Source: Vulcanimicrobiota bacterium (GTDB taxonomy: Bacteria > Vulcanimicrobiota > Vulcanimicrobiia > Vulcanimicrobiales > Vulcanimicrobiaceae). From it: a DNA stretch of 31,198 bases. Both the position numbers and the translations under genes were made by a program. Below are positions 6,196-13,995 of this stretch, piece after piece. The stretch is taken from assembly GCA_019245275.1 (NCBI GenBank), contig JAFARW010000100.1, positions 1 to 31,198 of the forward strand, read 5' to 3'. Each line of letters begins with the position of its first letter. Position 1 is the first letter of the stretch. The notes under the pieces were generated by a model. It did no database searches. It had not been told where the DNA came from and worked only from the letters and a program-made list of their open reading frames with translations.

Positions 6196-7503
6196 GTGAT
6201 GCCGGCGCTGCTAACGGCGCCGCAACTCGAAGAGAAATCCAAGACCGAGCTCAACGAGTTGGCAAAAGAATTCGACATCCTAAATCCGCTCAAACTCAAG
6301 AAAGATGAACTGATCCCGCGCATCCTGGAGATCCAGGCCGCGCGCTCCGGCATCGAGATGGCGAACGGCGTGCTCGACGTGTTGCCGGAAGGCTACGGAT
6401 TCTTGCGCCGCGACGGCTACCTGATCGGCCCTGATGATATCTATGTCAGCCAATCGCAGATCCGCCGTTTTGAACTTCGACGCGGCGATCTGGTCGAGGG
6501 TCAAGTCCGGCGCCCCAAAGACAACGAGAAGTATTACGGCCTAATCAAAGTCGAGACCGTCAACGGTTTCGATCCCGAAGCGATTCGCGGGCGCAATGTT
6601 TTCGAAAAGGGAACGCCGATCTACCCGAACGAGCGGTATAAGCTCGAAGTGCGCTCGACTCAGCTTTCAACGCGTGTAATCGACCTTTTCTGTCCGATCG
6701 GCAAAGGACAGCGCGCGCTGATCGTTTCGCCGCCGAAGGCCGGCAAGACGACGCTCCTCAAGAACATCGCGAATTCAATCTCGATCAACCATCCGGAGGC
6801 GCACATCATCGCGTTGCTTGTCGACGAGCGTCCGGAAGAAGTCACGGATATGCAGCGCACGATCGACGGCGAGGTTGTCGCCTCGACGTTCGACGAGCAT
6901 CCTGAAAACCACACCGCGGTTGCCGAGCTGACGATGGAGCGCGCCAAGCGGCTGGCCGAGCTCGGCAAGGACGTCATCATCCTGCTCGACTCGATCACGC
7001 GCCTCGCGCGCGCTTATAACCAAGTGATTCCAACTTCCGGGCGCACGCTGTCAGGCGGATTGGATACGGCGTCGCTGCACAAGCCGAAGCGATTCTTCGG
7101 TGCGGCGCGCAAGATCGAAGAGGGCGGCTCGCTGACGATCGTCGCCACTGCGCTAATCGAGACCGGCTCCAAGATGGACGATGTGATCTTTGAAGAGTTC
7201 AAAGGCACTGGTAACATGGAGCTCAACCTCACGCGCAAACTAGCAGAGTCGCGGGTCTTCCCGGCAATCGATATCAAGCGCTCGGGAACGCGTCACGAAG
7301 AGTTGCTGCTCAGCGAGATCGAGATGCGGAAGATCTGGATGTTGCGTCGCGCAACTTCGGTGCTCAACTCCGGGGACATCACCGAGATCATTCTCGACAA
7401 GATGGCGCAGACGCGCACGAACAACGAGTTCCTGGAATCCGTGACAAAGGAAGCTTTGTCACTCTCGCGCGGCTACGAAGACGGCGGCAACGGCAAGTAC
7501 TAA
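6196..7503 (+). CDS. rho: Transcription termination factor Rho
   Basis: Rho is the hexameric RNA-dependent ATPase that terminates transcription at Rho-dependent sites. Residues 10-50 form the Rho N-terminal helical domain, 55-120 the RNA-binding cold-shock-like domain (GYGFLRRDGYLIGPDDIYVSQ, QIRRF). The Walker A is SPPKAGKTTLLKN near 180, the Walker B region is DVIILLDSITRLARAYN, and the Q/R-loop region follows near SGGLDTASLHKPKRFFGAARK. The coordinates use the conventional GTG at 6196, which has only a weak ribosome site. The frame stays open upstream to 6067 and encodes an Arg/Asn-rich segment (NRPEGGGRRRRSRRHHQRF) like the N-terminal extensions of many Rho proteins. A CTG at 6067 lies 9 bases after GGAG, so the true start may be there. 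A hairpin terminator follows the stop codon. Confidence 0.97.
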   Translation: MMPALLTAPQLEEKSKTELNELAKEFDILNPLKLKKDELIPRILEIQAARSGIEMANGVLDVLPEGYGFLRRDGYLIGPDDIYVSQSQIRRFELRRGDLVEGQVRRPKDNEKYYGLIKVETVNGFDPEAIRGRNVFEKGTPIYPNERYKLEVRSTQLSTRVIDLFCPIGKGQRALIVSPPKAGKTTLLKNIANSISINHPEAHIIALLVDERPEEVTDMQRTIDGEVVASTFDEHPENHTAVAELTMERAKRLAELGKDVIILLDSITRLARAYNQVIPTSGRTLSGGLDTASLHKPKRFFGAARKIEEGGSLTIVATALIETGSKMDDVIFEEFKGTGNMELNLTRKLAESRVFPAIDIKRSGTRHEELLLSEIEMRKIWMLRRATSVLNSGDITEIILDKMAQTRTNNEFLESVTKEALSLSRGYEDGGNGKY

Positions 7504-7526
7504 GGGGCGCTGAACGCCCCTTTCTC
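7502..7526 (+). terminator. Intrinsic terminator after rho
   Basis: An 8-bp perfect stem AAGGGGCG (7502-7509) / CGCCCCTT (7515-7522) with a 5-base loop, followed by a short T-rich run (TTTCT). It starts within the rho stop codon. An intrinsic rather than Rho-dependent terminator suits the rho gene itself. Confidence 0.8.
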
Positions 7527-7539
7527 CGTGTCACGTTAG

Positions 7540-8061
7540 ATGCGGCTCGATTGCGGGATCTGCGTTGTCCGCTCGTATCGGCATGACGATGCGGAAGCAG
7601 TTGTCAAGCACGCGAACAACCCAAACGTCTCACGGTACCTGCGCGACAGCTTTCCCTATCCTTATACTATGGCCGATGCGCGGTCGTGGCTCAGCTACTG
7701 CGTTGACATCGATCACGAAGAAACGCATTTTGCGATCGAACGCGAGCATGAAGCAATCGGCGGACTGGGCTTCACGCGCTTTTCCGGCGAGCGGCAATTC
7801 ACAGCCGAGTTCGGCTATTGGTTAGGCGAGTCGTTTTGGAATCAAGGCATCATGACGGCCGCCGTGAGCGCATTCGTCGATTGGCTGTGGCGCGAAACGG
7901 ATCTTCACCGGCTGCAGTCCGGCGTCTTCGAGCCGAACGCTGCTTCGCGGCGAGTCCTTGAGAAGTGCGGCTTCACGTACGAGAGCACAATTCGTCAAGA
8001 TGTTTGTAAGAACGGCAGTTTTCTCGATACCCACATGTTCGCGCGGCTGAGAAGTTCCTGA
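7540..8061 (+). CDS. GNAT-family N-acetyltransferase (RimJ/RimL-like)
   Basis: This 173-residue acetyltransferase uses acetyl-CoA. The pattern VVRSYRHDDAEAVVKHANNP at the start, YWLGESFWNQGIMTAAVSAF (about 96-115, the acetyl-CoA loop region) and HRLQSGVFEPNAASRRVLEKCGFTYE near 126-150 is typical of the RimJ/RimL/Acetyltransf_3 branch, which includes ribosomal protein N-terminal and small-molecule acetyltransferases. The substrate is unknown. Its TGA overlaps the next ATG (ATGA), so it is translationally coupled to the pseudouridine synthase. It follows the rho terminator; I see no clear promoter in the 14-base gap. Confidence 0.85.
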   Translation: MRLDCGICVVRSYRHDDAEAVVKHANNPNVSRYLRDSFPYPYTMADARSWLSYCVDIDHEETHFAIEREHEAIGGLGFTRFSGERQFTAEFGYWLGESFWNQGIMTAAVSAFVDWLWRETDLHRLQSGVFEPNAASRRVLEKCGFTYESTIRQDVCKNGSFLDTHMFARLRSS

Positions 8062-8969
8062 TGCGACTGCAACGTTTCCTAAGTCAGGCGGGCGTCACGT
8101 CGCGCCGCAAAGCCGAAGAGCTCATCGTCAGCGGGCGCGTCTCCGTAAATGGTGTACGCGTCGATCGTCTCGGCACGTCCGTTGCCGAAGCCGACGTCGT
8201 AATGTTAGATGGCAGTCGTGTTGCGATTGCGCCCGAACGCATCTATCTCGCGCTGCACAAACCGCCGAACGTCGTCACGACGCTCCACGATCCGCAGGGG
8301 CGTCACACGATTGCAGACCTGCTCCCGGCGAACTCTTCGCGCGTCGTTCCGGTCGGGCGGCTTGACTACGACACTTCCGGCCTCTTGCTCTTAACGAATG
8401 ACGGTGATCTTGCACACCGGTTGATGCATCCGCGTTTCGGGGTCGAGAAGACCTATCGCGCCATCGTAGCCGGACGATTCCTATCATCGGCAGCGCAGAG
8501 CTTGCAACGGGGTGTCGAGCTCGATGACGGACTGACTGCGCCCGCGAAGGTGCGGATCATTAGCGCGAAGGCTAACCGTTCAACCATCGACATCTCGATC
8601 CACGAGGGACGCAAACGCCAAATTCGGCGGATGTTTGAAGCGGTTGGCCACCGCGTCTTGACGCTGGAGCGCCGCAAGTTCGGGACGATTACACTCGGGC
8701 GGCTCGAGCTTGGCCGAATGCGCCCGCTCGGCTCGGAGGAGATAGCGGCCCTGCGAGCATGTGTGACGAAAACTGGCCGGCCGTGGAACAATTTGCCTCG
8801 ATTCCGCAAAAATATCGGCTCGTCCGCAGCGAGCCCGGGCGCGAACGAACGGTTGTCCAACTCGATGGCTACGACGTCGCATTCGGGGGCGAAGCGCTCA
8901 TCGTCTGCGCCGGCCCCTGCAGCGTCGAGTCGGAAGCGCAGATTGACGAGACGGCGCAAGCCGTCGTGA
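8061..8969 (+). CDS. rRNA pseudouridine synthase (RluB/RsuA family)
   Basis: The enzyme isomerises a uridine in 23S or 16S rRNA. An S4 RNA-binding domain covers residues 1-50 (MRLQRFLSQAGVTSRRKAEE), followed by the catalytic domain with VGRLDYDTSGLLLLTNDG (catalytic Asp 102) and GRKRQIRRMFEAVGH. The RsuA/RluB/RluE/RluF type is clear; the target uridine is not. The conserved part ends near residue 235 (RPLGSEEIAALRA). The last 68 residues, Ser/Arg/Lys-rich, are read from the same DNA as the first 70 codons of the downstream DAHP synthase, giving a 211-base out-of-frame overlap. Basic C-terminal tails are common in this family, but the tail here may be only a by-product of the missing stop codon. 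Confidence 0.92.
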   Translation: MRLQRFLSQAGVTSRRKAEELIVSGRVSVNGVRVDRLGTSVAEADVVMLDGSRVAIAPERIYLALHKPPNVVTTLHDPQGRHTIADLLPANSSRVVPVGRLDYDTSGLLLLTNDGDLAHRLMHPRFGVEKTYRAIVAGRFLSSAAQSLQRGVELDDGLTAPAKVRIISAKANRSTIDISIHEGRKRQIRRMFEAVGHRVLTLERRKFGTITLGRLELGRMRPLGSEEIAALRACVTKTGRPWNNLPRFRKNIGSSAASPGANERLSNSMATTSHSGAKRSSSAPAPAASSRKRRLTRRRKPS

Positions 8970-9652
8970 AAAGTGGCGCCGCCGTCTTGCGCGGCGGTGC
9001 CTTTAAGCCGCGGACCTCGCCCTATGCTTTCCAAGGGTTGGGTGAAAGCGGGCTCAAGATGTTGCGTGAAGCCGCAGACCGAGAGCGCTTAGCCGTCATC
9101 ACGGAGGTTCTGGACGTCCGGCATGTCGAGCTGGTCGCGCAATACGCGGACATGCTTCAAATCGGGGCTCGCAACATGCAAAACTTTAGCTTGCTGCGTG
9201 AGGTGGGTGAGTCCGGCAAGCCCGTGCTGCTCAAGCGCGGATTGGCCGCGACGGTCGACGAGTGGCTGATGGCGGCCGAGTACATCGTGCTGACCGGCAA
9301 CGAACGAGTTGTCCTCTGCGAGCGCGGAGTACGATCGTTCGATTCGGCAACGCGCAATCTGCTCGATCTGGCAGTTATTCCGCTCTTACGTCAGCTCACG
9401 CATCTGCCCGTGATCGTCGACCCGTCGCACGGTACCGGTATTGCTCGTTTGGTGGAACCGATGGCCATGGCTGCGATCGCGGCCGGCGCGGATGGGCTTC
9501 TCGTCGAGGTCCATCCCGAGCCGCACAATGCGGCGTCCGATGGCGCGCAATCGCTTACGCCGTCCGAGTTTGCAAAACTGATGCGGAGCCTGCCGGACCT
9601 GGCTGCTGCCTCAGGCCGCGCGGTCCGCACGGCCGCATTTCTCCCCGTCTAG
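8759..9652 (+). CDS. aroF: 3-deoxy-7-phosphoheptulonate (DAHP) synthase, class I-beta
   Basis: DAHP synthase condenses phosphoenolpyruvate and erythrose 4-phosphate, the first step of the shikimate pathway. The I-beta (KDO8P synthase-like) motifs are clear: IVCAGPCSVES, GGAFKPRTSPYAFQGLG, QIGARNMQNF, VLLKRG, VDPSHGTG and EVHPEPHNAASDG. Thermotoga-type enzymes carry an N-terminal ferredoxin-like regulatory domain of about 70 residues. Here only the linker (QKYRLVRSEPG) precedes the barrel, so the enzyme appears to lack that allosteric domain. The start ATG 8759 lies inside the pseudouridine synthase gene; GTG 8783 is an alternative. GGAGGAG at 8736 is rather far upstream (16 bases). Confidence 0.95.
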   Translation: MCDENWPAVEQFASIPQKYRLVRSEPGRERTVVQLDGYDVAFGGEALIVCAGPCSVESEAQIDETAQAVVKSGAAVLRGGAFKPRTSPYAFQGLGESGLKMLREAADRERLAVITEVLDVRHVELVAQYADMLQIGARNMQNFSLLREVGESGKPVLLKRGLAATVDEWLMAAEYIVLTGNERVVLCERGVRSFDSATRNLLDLAVIPLLRQLTHLPVIVDPSHGTGIARLVEPMAMAAIAAGADGLLVEVHPEPHNAASDGAQSLTPSEFAKLMRSLPDLAAASGRAVRTAAFLPV

Positions 9653-9680
9653 TGGAAGAGTTTTAACAAATCGTTCATGG

Positions 9681-9690
9681 GTAACGTTAC
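9681..9690. promoter_or_regulatory. Perfect palindrome GTAACGTTAC before the TPR gene
   Basis: A 10-base inverted repeat, 18 bases upstream of the ATG at 9709, in the 56-base gap after aroF. Its place suggests an operator for the TPR-ExbB/D-TonB cluster. No regulator family can be named and no convincing -35/-10 pair was found around it. Confidence 0.3.
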
Positions 9691-9708
9691 TGCTGCAGAG
9701 AGGTGCAT

Positions 9709-10926
9709 ATGAGTTTGCTTCGCTTAGCCGGCGCATTCCTGACGGTTGCCGTCGCGTCCACCGGACTTGCATCGGCTGCCCCGACATACGGGACGGACTA
9801 TAAGCCGCCCAAACTTTCTCATCTCGGAAGGAGCTCGGTTCCTATCGCAGGCTCCGGGACCGTCATCATCAAGGTGCTCGTTAAATCCGACGGCAGCTTC
9901 CAGGTGCAGAACGTCATCCGTTCAACCAACAGCGGCGACAACGCCGCCGCGCTGGACATCGCAAAAAATTCGAGCTACCACGTCGGAACGCGAGGTGGAC
10001 AACCGGCGACCGCGTTCTATGATTTCACGCTGAGGTTTAAAGGCAAGTCGGTCTCTTCGCCCGACGAGGGAGGCGCGGTTGCAAGCGGCGCCATTTCGAC
10101 GATCAACTCGCTGCTGCGGGCGCAAAATTACACGGGCGCGGCGGCGGAGTTCGATAAGATGAGCAGCATCCCGGCTCGGGATCGATCGGTCGCGGGTTCG
10201 GTTTACGCGACAGCCGCGGTTCAACTGCACACCAGCAACGCTCAACAATCTCTCGCCTATGCTCAAAAGGCCGTATCTTTGTCGCCAAGCGGCGCGTCAT
10301 ACTTCGCTCTTGGCGTGGCTCAACTCGCAAACAATCAAAACGCAAACGCCGTTGCCAGCCTGAAGCAAGCACACGATATGGGTGGCGGACCCAAGTCGTC
10401 GAGAGATCGCGCTGCGGTAGATCAGTACCTTATCCAGGCTTACAACGCAACCGGCGACACCGCGGACGCGAATGCGATTAGCGCCGAGCTTCAACGTATC
10501 GCGCCGAACACCAGCTCATCAGGAGGCGTCCGTGTCCCGCCGGTTTTCAATCAAGCCGTGCAGTCCATGCAGGCGGGCAAGTACGATGATGCCGTTAAGT
10601 TGTACGAACAAGCCGCACAGCAAGATCCGACGATTGCCGTCACGGCATACGCGCAGGCGGCGTTAGCAATTGGTAAGATGGATAAGCCGGACTTCAACCG
10701 GATGAAGACGGAAGCCGATCGAGCCGTAGCTCTCAATCCCAACGATCCAACTGCCAACTTCGCTCAGGGCGTCGCCTTGATTCAACTTTCCGTCTCCAAC
10801 AACAACCGCGCACAGAAAAACCAGGGGATGGACGCGTTGAACAAGGCTGATTCGGAAGCAAAGGCAGCCCAAAATACGCAGTTATCAAACGCGATCGAAA
10901 ACTTCATCAAGAGCGTGCCGCAGTAG
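9709..10926 (+). CDS. Exported TonB_C-like and TPR-repeat protein
   Basis: This 405-residue protein has a signal peptide (LLRLAGAFLTVAVASTGLASA). Residues about 20-110 resemble a TonB C-terminal module: GSGTVIIKVLVKSDGSFQVQ, then AALDIAKNSSYHV, then FYDFTLRFKG, with the strand-helix-strand pattern and the xxIxVxVxxDGxV signature seen in the two TonB-like proteins downstream. The rest (about 125-400) is built of TPR-like helical pairs (SLSPSGASYFALGVAQL, AALAIGKMDKPD, VALNPNDPTANFAQGVALIQ). It probably works in the periplasm as an adaptor. The ATG at 9709 follows AGAGG at 7 bases; a GTG two codons earlier is possible. It precedes exbB by 63 bases containing a hairpin, so it may be the first gene of the energy-transduction operon. 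Confidence 0.75.
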   Translation: MSLLRLAGAFLTVAVASTGLASAAPTYGTDYKPPKLSHLGRSSVPIAGSGTVIIKVLVKSDGSFQVQNVIRSTNSGDNAAALDIAKNSSYHVGTRGGQPATAFYDFTLRFKGKSVSSPDEGGAVASGAISTINSLLRAQNYTGAAAEFDKMSSIPARDRSVAGSVYATAAVQLHTSNAQQSLAYAQKAVSLSPSGASYFALGVAQLANNQNANAVASLKQAHDMGGGPKSSRDRAAVDQYLIQAYNATGDTADANAISAELQRIAPNTSSSGGVRVPPVFNQAVQSMQAGKYDDAVKLYEQAAQQDPTIAVTAYAQAALAIGKMDKPDFNRMKTEADRAVALNPNDPTANFAQGVALIQLSVSNNNRAQKNQGMDALNKADSEAKAAQNTQLSNAIENFIKSVPQ

Positions 10927-10941
10927 CACGAGGAGAATCCT

Positions 10942-10968
10942 GGAGGGTGGGCCAAAGGTCCGCCTTCT
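10942..10968 (+). terminator. Terminator- or attenuator-like hairpin between TPR gene and exbB
   Basis: A 12-bp stem with wobble pairs: GGAGGGTGGGCC (10942-10953), loop AAA, GGTCCGCCTTCT (10957-10968). No long T run follows, so it may reduce rather than stop readthrough, or protect the exbB mRNA end. Confidence 0.4.
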
Positions 10969-10989
10969 ACTAAGGGGGGCCGGAACAAA

Positions 10990-11682
10990 GTGGATTTCTT
11001 CAGCAATTTCTACGGGTTCATCCAGCGCGGCGGACCTGCAATGTGGGCATTGTTGGTCTGCTCGATCGTCGTCGTGGCGATTGTGATCGAACGGCTGGTA
11101 TTCTTTGCCTCGCAGCACGGTGATACGAAGGGTTTGCTCAAGCAGATCGGTCAGCGGATCGCATCCGACGACATCGACGGCGCCGTGCAATACTGTCAAA
11201 AAAATAAAGGCATGCTCCCGCGAATTCTCGAGTTCGGACTGTTGCGCGGTGAGAAGAATCGTGCCGACATTACCGATGCACTCTCGATCGCTCTGATGGA
11301 GCACTTGAATTCGCTCGAACGAAATTTGGGCATCATCGGCACGATCGCGGTCATCGCACCGTTCGTCGGACTTTTCGGAACGGTCTTAGGCATCATTCGG
11401 GCCTTCCAAGACATCGCGCTGAAAGGCAACTCGACTCCAGCGGTCGTTGCAGCCGGCGTTTCGGAAGCGTTGATCACGACCGCGGCCGGTCTCTTCGTAG
11501 CGGTCGTCGCCGTGATTTTCTTCAACTACTTCAAGACACGTATCAAGGCGTACAACCAAGAGATGATCGTCGCTGCGAATCAGTTGGCCGAGATGCTGCA
11601 CTTCCATAACACCGGCGCGCCGATCCCGACGGATCTCTACCAACCAACGGCTACAGCACCGGCGGGCCAACCCGCGAGGTAG
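10990..11682 (+). CDS. exbB: ExbB/TolQ-family proton channel protein
   Basis: ExbB forms the pentameric proton-conducting motor with ExbD in the inner membrane and energises TonB. The 230-residue protein has an N-terminal membrane helix (MWALLVCSIVVVAIVIERLV), a cytoplasmic part with helices, and the paired C-terminal helices of the MotA/TolQ/ExbB domain: GIIGTIAVIAPFVGLFGTVLGI and ALITTAAGLFVAVVAVIFFN. The start is GTG 10990, with AAGGGGGG about 10 bases upstream. It is followed after 3 bases by the first exbD. The TolQ alternative is less likely because two TonB-like proteins follow rather than TolA/TolB/Pal. Confidence 0.92.
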   Translation: MDFFSNFYGFIQRGGPAMWALLVCSIVVVAIVIERLVFFASQHGDTKGLLKQIGQRIASDDIDGAVQYCQKNKGMLPRILEFGLLRGEKNRADITDALSIALMEHLNSLERNLGIIGTIAVIAPFVGLFGTVLGIIRAFQDIALKGNSTPAVVAAGVSEALITTAAGLFVAVVAVIFFNYFKTRIKAYNQEMIVAANQLAEMLHFHNTGAPIPTDLYQPTATAPAGQPAR

Positions 11683-11685
11683 GCA

Positions 11686-12099
11686 GTGTCCCTCCTTTCT
11701 GCCAAGCAAGAAGACGAGGTGATGGCGGAGATTAACATCACGCCGTTCACCGACGTGCTTCTCGTGCTGCTGATCATCTTCATGATCCTGGCTGCGCTGA
11801 TAACGCCGCCCGGCTTCGAAAAACAGCTGCCGAACAAGAGCAGCAACAATCCGGCCGAGAATCCCAACAAGAAAGACAACATCGAAGTCGACGTCAACAA
11901 CAAAGGCGTGATCTTCGTCGACGGCAAGAAGAGCGACGTCGGTCACATCTACTACGACATGAGTCAGGTGGCGCAGAAAAAGCCCGGCAAGCACGTTTCG
12001 ATCGTCGCCGATGCAAAAGCCCCTTACGGCATCATCATTCGCATCTTGGATGCAGCAAAGATCGCAGGGCTTGAAGACGTCGGCTTCGTGACGTCGTAG
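11686..12099 (+). CDS. exbD: ExbD/TolR-family protein, first copy
   Basis: This 137-residue partner of ExbB has a short cytoplasmic N-terminus, one membrane helix starting NITPFTDVLLVLLIIFMILA with the proton-relay Asp (TDVLLVLL), and a periplasmic domain (IEVDVNNKGVIFVDGKK, VSIVADAKAPYGIIIRILD). The start GTG lies 3 bases after exbB. The periplasmic domain has an Asn/Lys/Pro-rich linker (NKSSNNPAENPNKKD), unlike the second copy. A 15-base gap separates it from the next exbD. Confidence 0.9.
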   Translation: MSLLSAKQEDEVMAEINITPFTDVLLVLLIIFMILAALITPPGFEKQLPNKSSNNPAENPNKKDNIEVDVNNKGVIFVDGKKSDVGHIYYDMSQVAQKKPGKHVSIVADAKAPYGIIIRILDAAKIAGLEDVGFVTS

Positions 12100-12114
12100 G
12101 AGGCGCGCTAAACT

Positions 12115-12528
12115 ATGGCTGTTTCAACCGGAGCGGGCGAAGAGGAGGTCATGTCGACCATCAACATCACGCCGTTTACGGACGTGCTGTTGGTGCTGCT
12201 GATCATCTTCATCATCTTAGCCGCGGTCACGAAAGAACCGAAGCTTCCCGATGCCAAAAATCGTGACAAGGTGCACCCCTCGCAGATCGTCGTGATCGTC
12301 AACGACAAGAGCGAGGTGCAGATCGGCTCGAACACGATCCCGATTCAGGCCGCGTCGGATCAGTTCAAGATGCTTCAAGAGCAAACGGGACATGTCTACA
12401 AGAGCGTGATTATCAAGGCAGATCCGCAAGCCAACTACGGCACGATCCTCCAAGTGATGGACGCCGCGAAATCACAGGACCTCACAGACTTCGGACTCGC
12501 CAACCACATCGAGGGTCAGAAGACTTAA
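12115..12528 (+). CDS. exbD: ExbD/TolR-family protein, second copy
   Basis: This 137-residue paralogue of the preceding gene shares the NITPFTDVLLVLLIIF membrane segment almost exactly, including the proton-relay Asp. The periplasmic part differs (QIVVIVNDKSEVQIGSNTIP, VIIKADPQANYGTILQVMDA). Two different ExbD subunits in one operon also occur in other diderms, where they may form mixed motors or serve different TonB proteins. GGAGG-type sequence (ggaggcgcgctaaact) precedes the ATG. It is followed after 3 bases by tonB. Confidence 0.9.
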   Translation: MAVSTGAGEEEVMSTINITPFTDVLLVLLIIFIILAAVTKEPKLPDAKNRDKVHPSQIVVIVNDKSEVQIGSNTIPIQAASDQFKMLQEQTGHVYKSVIIKADPQANYGTILQVMDAAKSQDLTDFGLANHIEGQKT

Positions 12529-12531
12529 GCG

Positions 12532-13272
12532 ATGGCAAAGCTCGCTGGTGGCTCTCCCTTCCTAACGACGGGCGAGCGTGTCCGCAACTTCTTGGGCTGG
12601 GCATTCGTGATTTCGCTAGCCGGGCATCTCGTTTTGGGGCCGCTGATTCCGTTCAAGCAAACGCACGCGGAAGAGCAGCAAGTCGAAAAAGTTTCGCTTA
12701 TGAAGAAGACCAAGGTCAAGGTACCGACGCCGCCGCCTCCGACGCCGACGCCGAAACCGACGGAGCCGCCGAAGTCAACGCCGCAACCGAAGCAGCCGCA
12801 AAAGCAGCAGCAGCTTAAGGTAAATTTGGTGAAAACACACACCACGACCGGAGCGGGACCCAGTGAGCCGGCGTACACGGCTCCGAAAAGCGGCAGCGAG
12901 AACGGTGCTCCCAACGCACAAGGCACGCCGGCCGGCGGAGGCGGACATCAAGTCGCAGCACCGACGCCGACTCCCAAACCCGCGTGCGCGGATCCGTTTA
13001 GAGATGCAACGATGACGAACGGTGTATCCCCGGAGTACCCGGAATCGGCGAAGGAGCAAGGTCTGGGGCCGGTGACCGTTATCGTGAAGATCACGCTTTC
13101 GCCAGGCGCATCCGTTGAAAGCGCAACCGTCTTACAAAGCTCCGGAAACATGGCGATCGATCAGGCGGCAATGCTCGCCGCTCGGCAGTCATCCTATGCT
13201 CCGAAGCTTGTCAATTGCGCCCCTGCGGAAGGCACGTATTCCTTCCGGGCCAACTTCGACCCGGCGCAATAA
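12532..13272 (+). CDS. tonB: TonB-like energy transducer
   Basis: This 246-residue protein has an N-terminal membrane anchor (FLGWAFVISLAGHLVLGPLI, about 19-38, with the usual His). A proline-rich periplasm-spanning linker follows (PTPPPPTPTPKPTEPPK, about 64-90), then a C-terminal TonB domain (about 160-246: SPEYPESAKEQGLGPVTVIV, SVESATVLQSSGNMAIDQAA, SYSFRANFD-like end). Two cysteines (in ACADPF and LVNCAPAE) frame the domain and may form a disulfide; the next gene has them too. It takes energy from ExbB/ExbD to outer membrane transport receptors. No receptor gene is in this window. Confidence 0.88.
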   Translation: MAKLAGGSPFLTTGERVRNFLGWAFVISLAGHLVLGPLIPFKQTHAEEQQVEKVSLMKKTKVKVPTPPPPTPTPKPTEPPKSTPQPKQPQKQQQLKVNLVKTHTTTGAGPSEPAYTAPKSGSENGAPNAQGTPAGGGGHQVAAPTPTPKPACADPFRDATMTNGVSPEYPESAKEQGLGPVTVIVKITLSPGASVESATVLQSSGNMAIDQAAMLAARQSSYAPKLVNCAPAEGTYSFRANFDPAQ

Positions 13273-13305
13273 GCCAAAGTCTCTAGACCCGCCGGCTCAT
13301 TCTAG

Positions 13306-13959
13306 GTGAGTCCTCGATCAGCGCGTCGTCTTCTGTTAGCCGCGCTCATCGTCTCTCTGATTTTGCACTTGCTGGGCGTGCGGTTCGTACATTGGGGCGT
13401 GCCGCAGGCACAAGAAGCGCCCGAGACTTTGAAATTAACGCAGATCTATAAAGTGCGCACAACGATCGTGCGCTCCCCGCGATCGCTGCCGCAACATCCG
13501 AAAACCGTCGCGCATGCGGCGATCAACGTTCCAAGGACAACGTCCCGCAATGCGCGCGGTCCCGCTGTCGCCGCGCCTGTGCCCTCCGCGGTTGCCGCAA
13601 CGCCATCGCCCGCGCCAACCGTTGCACATCTTGCAACGCCGTCCGGCGCCTCTGGATGCACGAAGGCGTTTGCCGTTGCGGCGGTCTCCGCATCGCCGCA
13701 ACCGCCGGACATCCCTGACGACGCGCGCCGCACCGGCACGGCAGCCGTGGCTCAGATCCACGTGCAGCTTGACGCAAATGGCTCGATCGTCGATGCAGCG
13801 GTCTTATCGAGTTCGGGCAATTCGCAACTCGATCAAATTGCCGTAAACCTTGCGAAAAGCAGCACGTACTCACCGGCGATCAGCGGCTGCAAAAAAGTCG
13901 CGTCGACGTACACGTATCGCGTGCGCTTCGATCCTGCAACGACAAGCGAGCTGCGATAA
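13306..13959 (+). CDS. Second TonB-like protein
   Basis: This 217-residue protein has the same plan as the preceding TonB: an N-terminal anchor (LLLAALIVSLILHLLGVRFV, about 9-28), an Ala/Pro-rich linker (about 75-115) and a C-terminal TonB domain from about 120 with PPDIPDDARRTGTAAVAQIH, IVDAAVLSSSGNSQLDQIA and a TYTYRVRFDP end. The cysteine pair (SGCTKAF and ISGCKKV) is conserved with the neighbour. It looks like an internal duplication of the TonB gene, with a shorter linker. The start GTG lies 33 bases after the first tonB. Confidence 0.78.
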   Translation: MSPRSARRLLLAALIVSLILHLLGVRFVHWGVPQAQEAPETLKLTQIYKVRTTIVRSPRSLPQHPKTVAHAAINVPRTTSRNARGPAVAAPVPSAVAATPSPAPTVAHLATPSGASGCTKAFAVAAVSASPQPPDIPDDARRTGTAAVAQIHVQLDANGSIVDAAVLSSSGNSQLDQIAVNLAKSSTYSPAISGCKKVASTYTYRVRFDPATTSELR

Positions 13960-13995
13960 AGGTCGCGCTCTTCGCGCTGCAAAACGTGCACGCGC

